From Doris montereyensis (lineage: Eukaryota; Mollusca; Gastropoda; Nudibranchia; Dorididae): DNA of 64,000 nucleotides. The notes beneath the pieces are model-generated. The model made no database searches. It was not told the origin of the DNA and saw only the letters and a program-made list of their open reading frames with translations. The stretch lies in assembly GCA_037039925.1 (NCBI GenBank), contig JAXRKP010000309.1, positions 121,001 through 185,000 on the forward strand, read 5' to 3'. Positions 22,171 to 33,668 of the stretch are shown here, in pieces. Each line of letters starts with the position of its first letter. The stretch's first letter is position 1. Position numbers and translations under genes: made by a program.

Positions 22171-23136
22171 AATTTTATGACAAGCATACCATTTAATTAT
22201 ATCATCTATACCTCTGTTGCCTTTTGAATCTGAAATCGACTTCTAACGGCCCAAATGTTGCGTCTCTGTCAAGTTGTTAAATTTAAATTATGAGCAGGGA
22301 AAATTTGATTTGGGTGTATTAGAAAATTTTTTGTATTATCAGTAGTTAAAATGTCCAGACTTGAAAAAAAATGTTTATCATTTGTCCAAGGAAACTCGTA
22401 AAATAACTTTGACTCCATAGGCAATAATAACCGTCGGCCACTTATTTAAGTTTCGCTATCGTTTTCTGAGGGATGAAAACACTTTTTTGGGGGATGGCAG
22501 CTAATAGTTTGCCTTAAATGGATTTTATGCAATCGCATTGTTGGCAACCAGTAAGTAAAAAATGTATTTAATTGTTTTTTGGCTTTGATCCTTTAAGTCT
22601 GTATTTACCTTAAAAAATTAGAATATGAGGTTTAACTGTTATTTTTGTTCAAGAAGCCCTACGTCAACGGCAGAGACGGAGAGATAGGGGTGAAAGTCCG
22701 GAGACACCATTTTATGTTTGCTAAACTACTGTTGCACTTTGCCAGACTTTGTAATTTACTTAAGACGATTACATTAGCAGTGTTTTCTTGAATATTATAG
22801 AATGTCGTGCAAGTTAAAACAAAAGGAGAAATAGCAGCAAAAGAAAAGAAGGAGAAAAAGCAAAGCCTTTTGTTTGAATTCAAGAGTTTCCTTCTGTTCT
22901 GAAGAGCAAGTCTTGTAACACTGAAGGTACATTCCACAAATTTGCCAAAATCAGTAAGAAAAAAGTGACTGCTACAGTAAAACTGGCTTTGTCGAGGATT
23001 TTAAAATTTTCATTATTAGAGTCAAATAAAAGACAAAACAAATTTTAGAATGGGGACAGTAACAAACTGAGAATTTTACACATAGCTTACAAGTAAGACT
23101 GAAAGAATCCATTGTGTAGTTTTTTCTAGACATGTT

Positions 23137-23142
23137 TTTATT
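23137..23142 (-). promoter_or_regulatory. Candidate minus-strand polyadenylation hexamer
   Basis: TTTATT on the + strand (AATAAA on the minus strand) close to where the strand composition flips. It would fit the end of a long minus-strand transcript, but chance matches are frequent. Confidence 0.25.
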
Positions 23143-23799
23143 GACACTAGAAATAATACATAAAGCAAGATAAAAACTGCAATTCAGAAATTTGAGAAAG
23201 CATGCAAGAAATTGGTTCTTAAGGCAACAATCTCCTCAATGTCATCGGTTTCTAAAATATATAAACTTCACTAGAATTGTGTTGTAAAATTAAGACTGAA
23301 CAGAAAAACGAAATTAAGACAAGCTATGTTAATAGTGTCATTACAAAAAATACATTTCTCATGTTACAGTTACAGTACATCTACAAGTTTAAGACAAATG
23401 TATTATTAATTATACATCTGAGTCGGGGTTAATGAAGGTCAGAGTTCACAAAGCGTTTCTAGGCCTAGAAAACTGGTAAACCTCAATGCTTTAGGCACCT
23501 TACTTTGTAGAAATTTGCTAGGCTTAGCACAAGACTGACTTGGTAAATCTTTGTGAATCCGTCGACCCATAAATACAGTACAAAAAGGAGAATTCTTTCG
23601 TGTGTCATTGTACTGACAATGCATCCTGAACAAACACACAGTTTTATCTACAATTCTAAGGTCAGTAAAGAAGCCTTGAATTTCTCTGTATCTCACATAC
23701 AAGCATTTAACATGAAAATGAAAGTAAATTTTTGTTTCACCATCTCATCAAACTCAAAAATAGTAAGAAAAAAATGTATACCATTATTACTTTTGATTT

Positions 23800-24077
23800 T
23801 GATTTGATTTGCCCACATTCACAACTAAGGTGATCTGGGGTTTTTTGATAGAATTTTAAATCTTGCATGGACTGCCCTGTAAACAGCTGAGGGATCTTTA
23901 ACATGCACAGAAAGCTGTGATCTGCACATGGGACCTCCTTTTTATCCGTCTCCAATGGAACTAGGCGGCAATCCACCTAGCTGGACCAGTAAAAATTTTC
24001 AACTGTTGGCAGGACTTGAACCCATGAAACATGGGTTGAGAGGCCAACACCTTGCCTCTGGACTGCCAAGTCCCCCA
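23800..24077 (-). mobile_element. tRNA-derived SINE (family B)
   Basis: The right end, read on the minus strand, is a tRNA-like head: GGACTTGGCAGTCCAGAGGC, then GGGTTCAAGTCC (box B). The body holds CACAACTAAGGTGATCTGGG, GGGACCTCCTTTTTATCC and GGCAATCCACCTAGCTGGAC on the + strand, shared with the copy at 16820. Confidence 0.85.
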
Positions 24078-24789
24078 CCATTAATCTCAAATTAACAAAA
24101 TTAAATACAAATTTGAACATATGTCTTTGATTCTATCACATCAAAAGAATAGCTTAATTTAAATATCAGGTGAATAGAAGACCTTCAAAATAGAAATAAT
24201 TACAATACTTATAAATTTAGACATCCATATCAGTATTAACAGGTGCACAAAATCATTCAGCAAAGATAAATCTATTCCACAGCCATGAACTATTTGGAAC
24301 ATGAAGTATTTGAAACACAATCTTGATTACATTCAGGTTCTCATCACACAATGACTGATTCTTTTCAAATAACAAAAGTTTGATTTTTTCTCTCCTCTTA
24401 CGCAAGAGAGCCTCAACACATTTTATGTTCTAAAATAAAGAAACCTGGCCAGTTTTATCGTACAGATAATTTAATAAGCAAAAAAACAAAAGTGATAAAC
24501 AGTTATAAAACACTTTTTTTACCTTTTTTCTTTTGTCTTTTATATTAGAATGAGAATTCTTTTTTCCAATGACCAGTCAATTATGGAATGGGAAATACGT
24601 GAAAAAATCCCCATTGGGAACAAAAAAATCTAATTATATGTAATATAAATTCATCTCCGTTAAAACATGGGATTTGTGTCTCTGTTTCTTCCTTCTGTCA
24701 ATTTTGCTTGACAAGACTTGAGATGTAGCCAAAGATAATTTAGATTTAACATACTGTTCACCAACACTTGATTGTTTTAACTTCAGTCA

Positions 24790-24829
24790 CATGTTCGTCT
24801 CCGTCTCTCGCTCTATCTCTCTCTCTGTC

Positions 24830-24886
<57 letters not shown>

Positions 24887-24888
24887 AA
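24790..24888. repeat. CTGT/CT microsatellite
   Basis: CTCT and GTCT/CTGT tetranucleotides, around ten GTCT units in a row, ending in CTCTCTCTCT. Confidence 0.9.
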
Positions 24889-25439
24889 ATAAGATAATGA
24901 CAAAATGGACTTAAAAAACACATTATCTCCAATAATGAAAAGCTCTTGGTGAAAGCTAGGAAGCAGGTGAACCTTATGAACAAGACAACAAGAGTAGTGG
25001 GTTTATTTCTTGGTGAAAGCTGAATTTGGTTTAGACTGTTTGGGTATATAGATGTATTTGAAATTTACCAATGGCCGTATGCAAATACGAACATAGACAC
25101 ACACATCCACGCAAGACATGATAACATTATTTCAGTTGGTTTTTTTCCTTCAAGGAAGCAATAATAAAAAGACGACTGAAGATAGGCAGCTTGAGAAGAC
25201 AATTCAGGGAAGATGCTGTTAAGTTGTCTGCATTGGCTGAAGTTGTTTCAATGATGAAATAAGATTATGATTGATTACAAAACATTACAATTACAAAGGA
25301 AAAGTAATCTAAAATAAAAATAAAAATGAAAGAGTTTCCATTTCACATTCTGTGTAAAAAAAAAGGACCCAAAACTCAAATATATTCGTAATTCTTTTCT
25401 GGAGGGGAATAACAAGGACATGAAATAACAGTCAATTCC

Positions 25440-25735
25440 TGTAGAACAAAGATGAGATAAATTTAAAATACAAATGAAAAGACAGAAATAATACTTGAGT
25501 ACCAGACAGAATTGAACTCGCGACCTCGGCACCCATCACCTGGCCATAAAAAAACAGATAGTACTACAAGCTGTGCTAACTATGCTCCATGGTTCATCAT
25601 GTATTCTCTTTTTGTGGCAAGGGAACAGGTGGTGATGCGCATGTTGCAGGTTTGATCCTGTCTCGTGCCTAAAGATTTCTTCCATCTTTTCCTTTGTATT
25701 TGTTTCTGTCTTTGTTTCTACAGGGCTTCAATATT
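25440..25735. mobile_element. Fold-back element with tRNA-like ends, copy 1
   Basis: The left arm runs through CAAATGAAAAGACAGAAA to ACCAGACAGAATTGAACTCG. The right arm is its approximate reverse complement (GGTTTGATCCTGTCTCGTGC to TTTGTTTCTGTCTTTGTTTC). A box B-like motif is present in both arms. The centre (25525-25645) is unique to this copy apart from TTCATCATGTATTCTCTTTT-like sequence. Copy 2 at 31118 has the same plan. Confidence 0.65.
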
Positions 25736-27117
25736 TTTTTCATGTTTTTATTCATCACATAAATGCCGGCAACTTGTTTATGATGTGCTTGAACTCTATA
25801 CGTCAAGATTGCAAATCTAGCAAGGTATTTCTTATATACGACAATAAAATGAGATCTACTATTTTCTCCACATGAACAATGATCCAAATTTCTAAAATAC
25901 AGCATTCAGTTGAACAGGAAAACCAGTTTCGTGTCAACTAATGAGCTTTTAGTGAAACAATGATTTCAATAAAGTCACATAAACAGATTGTGAATTCAAT
26001 CAATTTTGAGCAACTTGATGACAAAATTTCAATGCTTTTACCCTTACAAAAATACAATAAATTACGAAATGTGAATATTTCAAATTTTTTTAGAATAGTG
26101 AGGTACATTCATCTCAATTAGTTCAATATCATAAATTTTAAGCGATAAAAGACTAGTGAGACAACAATTTAAACACATAACATACTTTTGGCCGAGTTAA
26201 TGAATTTTGCTTGTTGTGAAAATAAAAAATCATTTATTATATTTATATTGGGGTGTTCTTTTGTAAGAACTTGTAATTCTAATCAAACTTTGAAGAAATT
26301 TATACGAGTGTTTATACAAGCCGAAGCTGCAATTTTCTATATCCAGTAAAGAAAATTTGTGTCAAAATTTAAATAAAAAAGGAAAAAATGTAATCCAGGT
26401 TAAAGCCATTTGAACAAAAACCAAGTAATAGTAAACATGGTTGTGTACTCTCTCTCTCTCTCTCTCTCTTCTTTTAAAAACCTTTGGTATAATGTTATAA
26501 TGTCACACATACTATCATTCTTTTGTCTTTCAAACAGACATATGTCTCACGGTATAATATAGATATATAACAATGTATACAAAGGGAGAATTAATTGTAT
26601 GCAATCCAGATGAGAAAAATAGTGAGTGATAGCACACTGTCACTTGTGATATGCTGGAAAAATCTGATATGTAGGTTGAGAGAAGTACAAGTAGTTTGTA
26701 GCAGTGGGTATGCTATATTACATACAGTTGAATACATAAAGTAATGTATCTACAGCCAATACCTCCGCACATGTGTAAACCAGGGCTCATAGCATTCAAC
26801 AATCTAAGAGTTGGAGGAGATTTTGGACGGCTTTCTAGTAGAGACTCGATCCCATCTTCTTTTTCAAATTCACAAATTATCCTCAAATGCATCTGCATAG
26901 GTACCGATCTTTTCAAATACAGTTGGCCCTCATATACATACTTTTCAAGGTGAACACAGACCTACCAACTCAAAGCTAAAAAAAAACCTATGCTAAATAC
27001 GCTTTTTTACCTTCTGGTTGGTAGCTATGTATACATATTATCGTTACTTGGACTTATTTTTTCTTATGAAAATCAAGATGTAGAAGCAAAACGAACATTG
27101 ATGTCTTAACAGCACAC

Positions 27118-27432
27118 AGTGGCATTGGTGGCCAAGCAGTTAGGCTGCCGGATTGGGGATCATGAGATCCTGGGTTCGAATCCTAGAAAAGATAGGTCCG
27201 ACATTGTGTTCCTTGAAGAAATACACTGCATTTTCCCCACTCTACCCAGGTGCAAATGGGTACAAGCACTAGCTTGGGATTAAAAACCTACTTCAGATTA
27301 GCATCCTGGCCAGAAGGTACCTATTATCACCTTATTATTACCTGTTCTGCTTCACGCTATTGAAACTGGAATAAGCTCCTGCTCTATGGACCGTAACGGC
27401 CATGAAGGAACTTTACGTTTGCTTTTTAACAG
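27118..27432 (+). mobile_element. tRNA-derived SINE (family A), best-preserved copy
   Basis: The head TGGTGGCCAAGCAGTTAGGC is box A-like and GGGTTCGAATCC is box B. The body has GTTCCTTGAAGAAATACACT, TACCCAGGTGCAAATGGGTA, a CCTGTTCTGCTTCACGCTAT segment and CTGGAATAAGCTCCTGCTC, ending CATGAAGGAACTTTACG. It serves as the reference for the other family A copies. Confidence 0.9.
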
Positions 27433-27759
27433 CCAAGAGGATATTGGGTTGAGTCAGAGATGAAATTTTAGGAATTTATAGGAGAAATACAAAAACAGTA
27501 GGAGCCCCTAGGAGATTTTGTGCAAGAATTTGTTACCCCCAGGAGATTGGAGGATGCTACAAGCCCTGGTGTAAACTTATCCATCATGCTTACTTGGTTC
27601 ATCCTCTAGTGGGCCATTTTAGGAATTTCTTTCAACTTTCTAAGCCTGCCTGTTAGTAGCGCTGGACTAGCATCCTAGTATTTTGTACACCAATTTATAT
27701 TTCCTTACTTAACCTTGCTCATTATCATCCCTATAGCTTTATGAGGAAAAGAGGTTGAG

Positions 27760-28100
27760 AGGAGCCACAGTGTTGGCATGAAGAAGGAAAAACACAAGGA
27801 AATAAGAAAGAGGAGGAGGGATACAAAGAAGAGGAATAAGAGGAAAGAAAGGAGAAAAAAGGTGGAGTATAAGACAAAAGAGGAAGAGGTTAATGACGAT
27901 GAGAAAAAATAAAACATGAATAATAATAATAACATAATAATAATAGTCAAAAGAAGAAGACGAAGAAGAAGACGAAGAAGAAGAAGAAGAAAAAGAAGTA
28001 GAAGAAGAAAAGAAGAAGGAGGACAAGGACGAGGAGCAAATTCAGGAGCAAGAAGATGAAGAGGCAAAAGAGAAAGAAAACAAAACAAGAAAATGATAAA
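27760..28100. repeat. Purine-rich AAG/GAA/AAT low-complexity block
   Basis: An imperfect run of GAAGAAGAAG, GACGAAG and ATAATAATA units. Read on the minus strand it yields spurious Leu/Phe/Ser-rich ORFs. No coding signal beyond composition. Confidence 0.85.
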
Positions 28101-28557
28101 AACAAAGAAATACGAAATGCAAACAATAACGTACAATAATAATTGTTTTTAACAACATTTGCTCTCAAATTTCCACAAAGAAGAAACAGTTCCAACTGTT
28201 TTCAAAGAAGGCAAAGAATCCAAAATCAAACAATGTACCAATTTCAAAAAGATAATATTCACAATGGGCTGTTTTTGTTTTTGTAAGCTTCATCATCAAA
28301 GAAAAAATTAGGAATTTAACTCATGTCTGAATTTGATCCTACTATAATTATAATATCAAAGTTGATAGATCACTTTCCTTTATTATTCTTTGAGATTCAT
28401 TTTAGTCTGAAAGAGAGGAAGGAAGGATTTGCGTACTTTGAATAGCACAGATGTTATAATCAGAAATAACACAAAGCAAATACACTGAAACTGGACACAT
28501 ATCATGTATGCAATATTTCTATGGGGAAGGAGGTGAATAGGGAGAGGAGGGGCATGG

Positions 28558-28635
28558 GGGTACCTGGACAGATTCTCTGACATAACAATAAATTGGGATA
28601 CCTGGACAGATTCCCTGACATAACAATAAATTATG
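28558..28635. repeat. 38-bp direct duplication
   Basis: TACCTGGACAGATTCTCTGA with its following CATAACAATAAATT occurs twice back to back, with one base difference (TCTCTG versus TCCCTG). Confidence 0.85.
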
Positions 28636-29042
28636 GAATTAACATCAACAGAGACTGCACAATATCTTTAACTAACAATCACAAATAATGATAAATGATA
28701 TGTCTATGGGTTCAATAGAAGCAGCCTAAAGAAAAATTGAGAATAATTACATTAAATACAAAACATTCAACTTCGGTTTTATAAATGCATAGAAAATAAT
28801 AAATACATACAATACATGTTTCTACAGTAGAAATCAAATACCATGTGAACACAGGTTATAAAGAGTTAATCAAAAAGTAAGGTGACAACTTAGAGAGACA
28901 CTAATGATAAGGTGTGGAATAAATTAACAAGAATAAATAAATAAATACATTTACAATATAAAAACACAAGAAACTGAGGAATAAAGAAAATTGCTATAAA
29001 AAGTTAAAACGAAATATTCAATAACGACGGCGGTAAAAAATT

Positions 29043-29565
29043 CAAAGAGTTGGACACAAAGCCTACTGATGGGTGGAAAGACAAAATTTCCTTTTATAAA
29101 GTCATGTGGTTGAATTGGTAATTTCCTTTTATAAAGTGATGTGGTTGAATTGGTAATTTCCTTTTATAAAGTCATGTGGTTGAATTGGTAATTTCCTTTT
29201 ATAAAGTCATGTGGTTGAATTGGTCATTTCCTTTTATAAAGTCATGTGGTTGAATTGGTAATTTCCTTTTATAAAGTCATGTGGTTGAATTGGTCATTTC
29301 CTTTTATAAAGTCATGTGGTTGAATTGGTCATTTCCTTTTATAAAGTCATGTGGTTGAATTGGTAATTTCCTTTTATAAAGTCATGTGGTTGAATTGGTA
29401 ATTTCCTTTTATAAAGTCATGTGGTTGAATTGGTAATTTCCTTTCATAAAGTCATGTGGATGAATTGGTTTTGAGTAAAAAATCCAAAGAGTTGGACACA
29501 AAGTCTACTGATGGGTGGAAAGACAAAATTTCCTTTTATAAAGTCATGTGGTTGAATTGGTTTTG
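29043..29565. repeat. 35-bp minisatellite with duplicated flank
   Basis: About eleven units of AATTTCCTTTTATAAAGTCA TGTGGTTGAATTGGT, with A/C variation after GGT. The left-flank sequence AAAGAGTTGGACACAAAG plus a TACTGATGGGTGGAAAGAC segment occurs again at about 29485, followed by one more unit. The array therefore lies inside a larger duplication, or was formed by slippage after one. Confidence 0.95.
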
Positions 29566-29714
29566 ATGAACAAAATGATTAATTTATACACTTTGTTGAC
29601 AAATATTATGACTTATTCAAAGGCAAACTTCAGTTGTCTTTTAAAGCGCAATTCAAGATCATTTTGGGGTTTTGTCTTGTGTAGCAATGTGCCCTCGTGT
29701 TTTGAGTTCGGTGG

Positions 29715-30012
29715 ACTTATGCTATGAGTATGAGCATCCAAATCTACACTCCTATCTTGCTCATGGTACATATCGTTATGCTATGAGTATGAGCATCCAA
29801 ATCTACACTCCCATCTTACTCATGGTACATATCGTTATGCTATGAGTATGAGCATCCAAATCTACACTCCCATCTTACTCATGGTACATATCGTAAGGCT
29901 ATGAGTATGAGCATCCAAATCTACACTCCCATCTTACTCATGGTACATATCGTTAGGCTATGAGTATGAGCATCCAAATCTACACTCCCATCTTGCTCAT
30001 GGTACATATCGT
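29715..30012. repeat. 59-bp minisatellite, about five copies
   Basis: The unit contains GCTATGAGTATGAGCATCCA, AATCTACACTCCCATCTTAC and TCATGGTACATATCGT. Copies differ by one or two bases (CTTGCTC versus CTTACTC; GTTATG, GTAAGG, GTTAGG). It lies about 150 bp from the 35-bp array. Confidence 0.95.
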
Positions 30013-30346
30013 CAGTGTACAAACATTTTGGCCAGTCATTTTTAATGGTTTTGAGAAAAGTGAGAAAAAACTCTTTTGGCCTGACTCAGTCAGTGACAGA
30101 GGCCAAAGTGAAACATCAACGATAACTCGGGAATGCCGTCGCATATTTTATCCTCAATTACTTACTATGGTGATAGATCACAAGATGAGGAGTGTTGAAT
30201 CCGTTTCAATTTGGCCCAAGTCATGGCTTAGGCCAATAATATAATGCACACTGTCGGCATATGACTTGTTATGACTTAACCATTGATGCATCATTCATCC
30301 ATTTACAACTTAGGACAGGAGTACACGTAGCTTTGCTTGTTTAATT

Positions 30347-30475
30347 GGAATTTACCACATCCACAATATGCAGTGATCTCAGGGTGAATTAAGAAAGAAC
30401 AGCATAATGAAGAAAGGTAAGCGAAAAGAACAAATGTGGAAGGACCTACCAGCAGAGCCTACCAACCACCCAGAA
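30347..30475 (+). repeat. Dispersed repeat R, copy
   Basis: GGAATTTACCACATCCACAA, TGATCTCAGGGTGAATTAAG and AAGGACCTACCAGCAGAGCC. The first of three copies within 560 bp. Confidence 0.85.
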
Positions 30476-30654
30476 AAAAAGTAGCAGCCAACACATAGAA
30501 ACATACTGGACAAGGACAAGCAGAGGCGCGGGAATTCTACTCTCGTCAAAAACAAGCCAAGAATTTTGACTTCATTTTCAACCCTCTGTAAGACAACTGA
30601 GTGAAACTAAAACAAGAACCATGCTCAGTCACACAATTGCTTGTTTTGTTTGAT

Positions 30655-30756
30655 AGGGCCGTGATCTCGAGGTGAATGAAGAGGAAACAACGAGATGAAA
30701 GATTTAAGTAAAAGAGAAAAAGAAAAGGACCAACGACCAGCAGCACCTGCCACCCC
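30655..30756 (+). repeat. Dispersed repeat R, copy
   Basis: GGGCCGTGATCTCGAGGTGA, GAGGAAACAACGAGATGAAA and ACCAGCAGCACCTGCCACCC. More diverged than its neighbours. Confidence 0.75.
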
Positions 30757-30773
30757 GAAGCTTTTATTTTTTA

Positions 30774-30902
30774 TTGGAATTTACCATGTTCACCATATAC
30801 AGCGATCTCAGGGTGAATTAAGAGGAAATAACCAGATGAAAGATAAGCGAAAGAGTGAAAGGAAAGAAGAAGGAGCTACCAACAACACCCACCAACCTCC
30901 TA
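30774..30902 (+). repeat. Dispersed repeat R, copy
   Basis: GGAATTTACCATGTTCACCA, CGATCTCAGGGTGAATTAAG and GAGCTACCAACAACACCCAC. A well-kept copy. Confidence 0.85.
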
Positions 30903-31117
30903 CAAAAAGACAAACAAATGAGGGATTCATTGTCGAAAAATACACACAGGGCATTGGTATGGAAATACAACGGCAATAAAAATACAATGTAACCCTTTAA
31001 AGAAAAAAATGGCATTATACGATAAATGCTGAACAACTAAACTAAACAAGACAATCAGTGAGGCAAGGGGCATGTCGAAAGTGATGAGGAAGGATACGAA
31101 ATAAATATTGCAAGCCC

Positions 31118-31350
31118 ATAGGAGCAAAGACAAGACAAATACAAAAGAATAAACAGAAAATTTGTTTGAGCACCAGACAGAATCCAAACCCATGACCTCC
31201 GCACACTTAGCATGGTGTGTAGTGAATTCTCTTTTCATGGTGAGGCAATGGGTGCTGACGAGGGAGGTTGCTGGTTCGATTCAGTTTGGTGCCCTAAGAT
31301 TTTTATTCCTGTGTATTTGTCTTGTCTTTGTTTCTATGGAATTCCATATT
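31118..31350. mobile_element. Fold-back element with tRNA-like ends, copy 2
   Basis: The left arm AGCAAAGACAAGACAAATAC through GCACCAGACAGAATCCAAAC is approximately complementary to the right arm GGTTCGATTCAGTTTGGTGC through TATTTGTCTTGTCTTTGTTT. The centre has GTGTAGTGAATTCTCTTTTC. Same architecture as the element at 25440. Confidence 0.65.
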
Positions 31351-31575
31351 TATTCCTTGTCCTTATTTGTCACTTAACTAAACAAAACAATTCAAACATT
31401 TCTTTTGAGCAAGAAATTGACAATGTTATCAAGTTGATGTACTTAACACAAAGACCAAACTCGTGAATAAAATCTTCAACCATGAAGTGTCGAGTCTAGT
31501 CACATTCACATGACTCCAGCGCATCTACTCTCTTGTGAACAAGCCTTTATATATATATAAATATAAATATATAGA

Positions 31576-32196
31576 CACTCAAACCTCATTATACTGCCTC
31601 TCGTTACACCGTCATCTTTTCATCCATGTATGGATCAGACAGTACACAAAAACTATGAAATAACTCATTATCCAGCCATCCGCCAATGATTTTAACATTA
31701 CTTTTCTTAACAACTATTGTAAAATACAATTCATCATTTATATCGCCAGTGTGCATCACTTCCCCCTTCCCTGAGGTGATGCAAACGGGTAGAATCAAGT
31801 TTGGCTTGGTCAAAGATCACCGGGTCAAAACACACAAAATGGTGACAAAAGCATCAGTGCCCTCTGTGTCATGTTTCCTAACCTTCTATCGTGCTCTATG
31901 GAACCCTGGCCTTATGAAACACAACACAGCCGGATGTGCAGTGTGGTGTCAGGCATTCCTTCTGCTACATTCTACTAAAGTAGCCTTTTCACATGCAGTG
32001 GGTCTGGTCTACATTGGATTGTCAGACCTAACTTTAACATTCTTTCAGTTCTTAGCTCTACACAATACACTTTACATAATCATTGATTATCTTCCTTGTT
32101 GTAATACAGGTTAAGGCTGTTTGTATTAATGCTATTCTCTTTATAATACCACGTTACCACTGGCACAACAGTTGGCAGTATAACAAGGTTTGAGTG
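31576..32196. mobile_element. pogo/Tigger-like MITE
   Basis: Terminal inverted repeats: left CACTCAAACCTCATTATACT, right (reverse complement) CACTCAAACCTTGTTATACT, about 23 bases with two mismatches. They resemble the CAGTCAAACCTCGTTATAA-type ends of pogo/Tigger elements, which duplicate TA. TA follows the right end; the left flank (GA) has changed. The interior has a 142-codon ORF (31686-32114) with no transposase motif, so the element is non-autonomous. Confidence 0.75.
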
Positions 32197-33180
32197 TATG
32201 TACATGCATACATATATATACATACATCCTCTTATACATACACACATACAAACATACATACAAATTCCTTCATACTCTAGAGTTTTAACTGAGAACATAC
32301 ATGACAATTTTCAAACAAAATATTACACACGCTTAGGTTATCTGATTCATATAATTCAAACAATTCATTCAAACATAAAATTGAGAAAACTCATTTTCCC
32401 ATCGTGAACTTAGAATACATTACAAGATTCATAAATAAGAATGTATATATATTAATTTTGATTGGAAATCAACTGATTTCAGTGGTTATAACAATGTCGT
32501 GATCAATAGATTATAAAAGGAAATGGCCTAAGGGCAACTTTTAAATTAACACAAAGAGATGAGCCACTTTCTTTGAAAAATGACCGAAAGCGGCAAGTAA
32601 AAAAGCAACAGCAAAAAAAGGAGCAAGCATAAAAATAAAATAATCATACACAATACAAGCGAGATGGAAGCGATGATGAAATTTTACTATTCAGGGCTGA
32701 GACTTGACTCAGGTTTTACCCAGTTGAAAAGTGTGGGGCTGAAACACAATTCAGCCGAGCAAAATGTTTAGGAACAATATTAAAAAAAAATAAAAATAAA
32801 ATAATAACAATACTGATAACAGAAATGGCAAAAATAATATAATAATAAAAATACTAATAACAGATATGGCAAAAATAATAAAAATATTAATAACAGAAAT
32901 AGCAACAAAGTTCTTGAGTAACAATAATCCATCCAAGCAGTGATGCTGACTGATTATTTCCTTCATGAGAAAAATAAACAAAATGTCTCTCTTCATAATT
33001 TCAGGACGATTGCCTCATCAAACTAAATGTGAACGACACAAACAAATATTTTTAATAAACCTCAGATAAAAACTTTGGAGTGATAAATGGGGTAAAAAAA
33101 AAGAACTTAAAAGATCAGGTAAATGAAAACTATTGGCATACGTGAAATATGTAAGACAACATGAATACGTAATCATGAGA

Positions 33181-33668
33181 TACTCAATAACTCATGGGAT
33201 GTCAAAAGTTACTCAAGAAGTCACGGAATATCAAAAGTTACTCATGAACTCATGGGATATCAAAAGTTACTCAAGAAGCCATGGGATATCAAAAGTTACT
33301 CAAGAACTCATGGGATATCAAAAGTTACTCAAGAAATCACGGGATATCAAAAGTTACTCAAGAACTCATGGGGTATCAAAAGTTACTCCAGAACTCATGG
33401 GATATCAAAAGTTACTCAAGAACTCATGGGATATCAAAAGTTACTCCAGAACTCATGGGATATCAAAAGTTACTCAAGAAGTCATGGGATATCAAAAAGT
33501 TACTAAGAACTCATGGGATATCAAAAGTTACTCAAGAACTCATGGGATAGCAAAGTTACTCAAGAACTCATGAGATATCATAAGTTACTCAAGAACTCAA
33601 GGGATATCAAAAGTTACTCAAGAACTCATGGGATATGAAAAATTACTCAAGAAGTCAAGTGATATCCT
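33181..33668 (+). repeat. 29-bp minisatellite, array 1
   Basis: About sixteen units of AGTTACTCAAGAACTCATGG GATATCAAA with substitutions and a few one-base indels. Twenty-nine is not a multiple of three and the unit has no stop, so all three forward frames stay open and give repeating ORFs of up to 146 codons. The same unit forms an opposite-orientation array at 51751. Confidence 0.97.

Larger units (their letters stand above)
10969..22650 (+). other. Downstream flank or possible long 3' region of the ARHGEF2-like gene
   Basis: No recognisable host coding exon is seen in 11.7 kb. The stretch is T-rich on the + strand, like the introns of the + gene, with SINE copies at 11.94-12.19, 16.82-17.11 and 19.73-19.99 kb, a truncated LINE (12.68-13.93 kb), a LINE relic (21.7-22.17 kb), two copies of the dispersed repeat R and two G-runs. 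Candidate AATAAA hexamers occur at 11424 and 11786, so the mature 3' end could be much closer. Between these features (14.0-16.8, 17.1-19.7 and 20.0-21.5 kb) I see only simple AT-rich DNA. Confidence 0.4.

Noticed and set aside
22659..22937. 92-codon minus-strand ORF
   Set aside because: Composition-driven, no motif, and no splice signals linked to the TAPP-like gene.
27705..28195. Leu/Phe/Ser-rich minus-strand ORFs (membrane-protein-like)
   Set aside because: Complement of a purine-rich simple repeat; composition alone explains the apparent hydrophobicity.
31686..32114. 142-codon ORF as a host gene
   Set aside because: Lies wholly within the pogo-like MITE and has no recognisable motif or splice context.
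33133..33573. 146-codon repeat-protein ORF (SYSRTHGISKVTQELMGYQK-like units)
   Set aside because: Pure product of the 29-bp satellite, open in three frames; no flanking coding signal.
33181..33668. CRISPR-like array of 29-bp repeats
   Set aside because: Units are contiguous without spacers, the sequence is a eukaryotic genome, and no cas-like genes are present.
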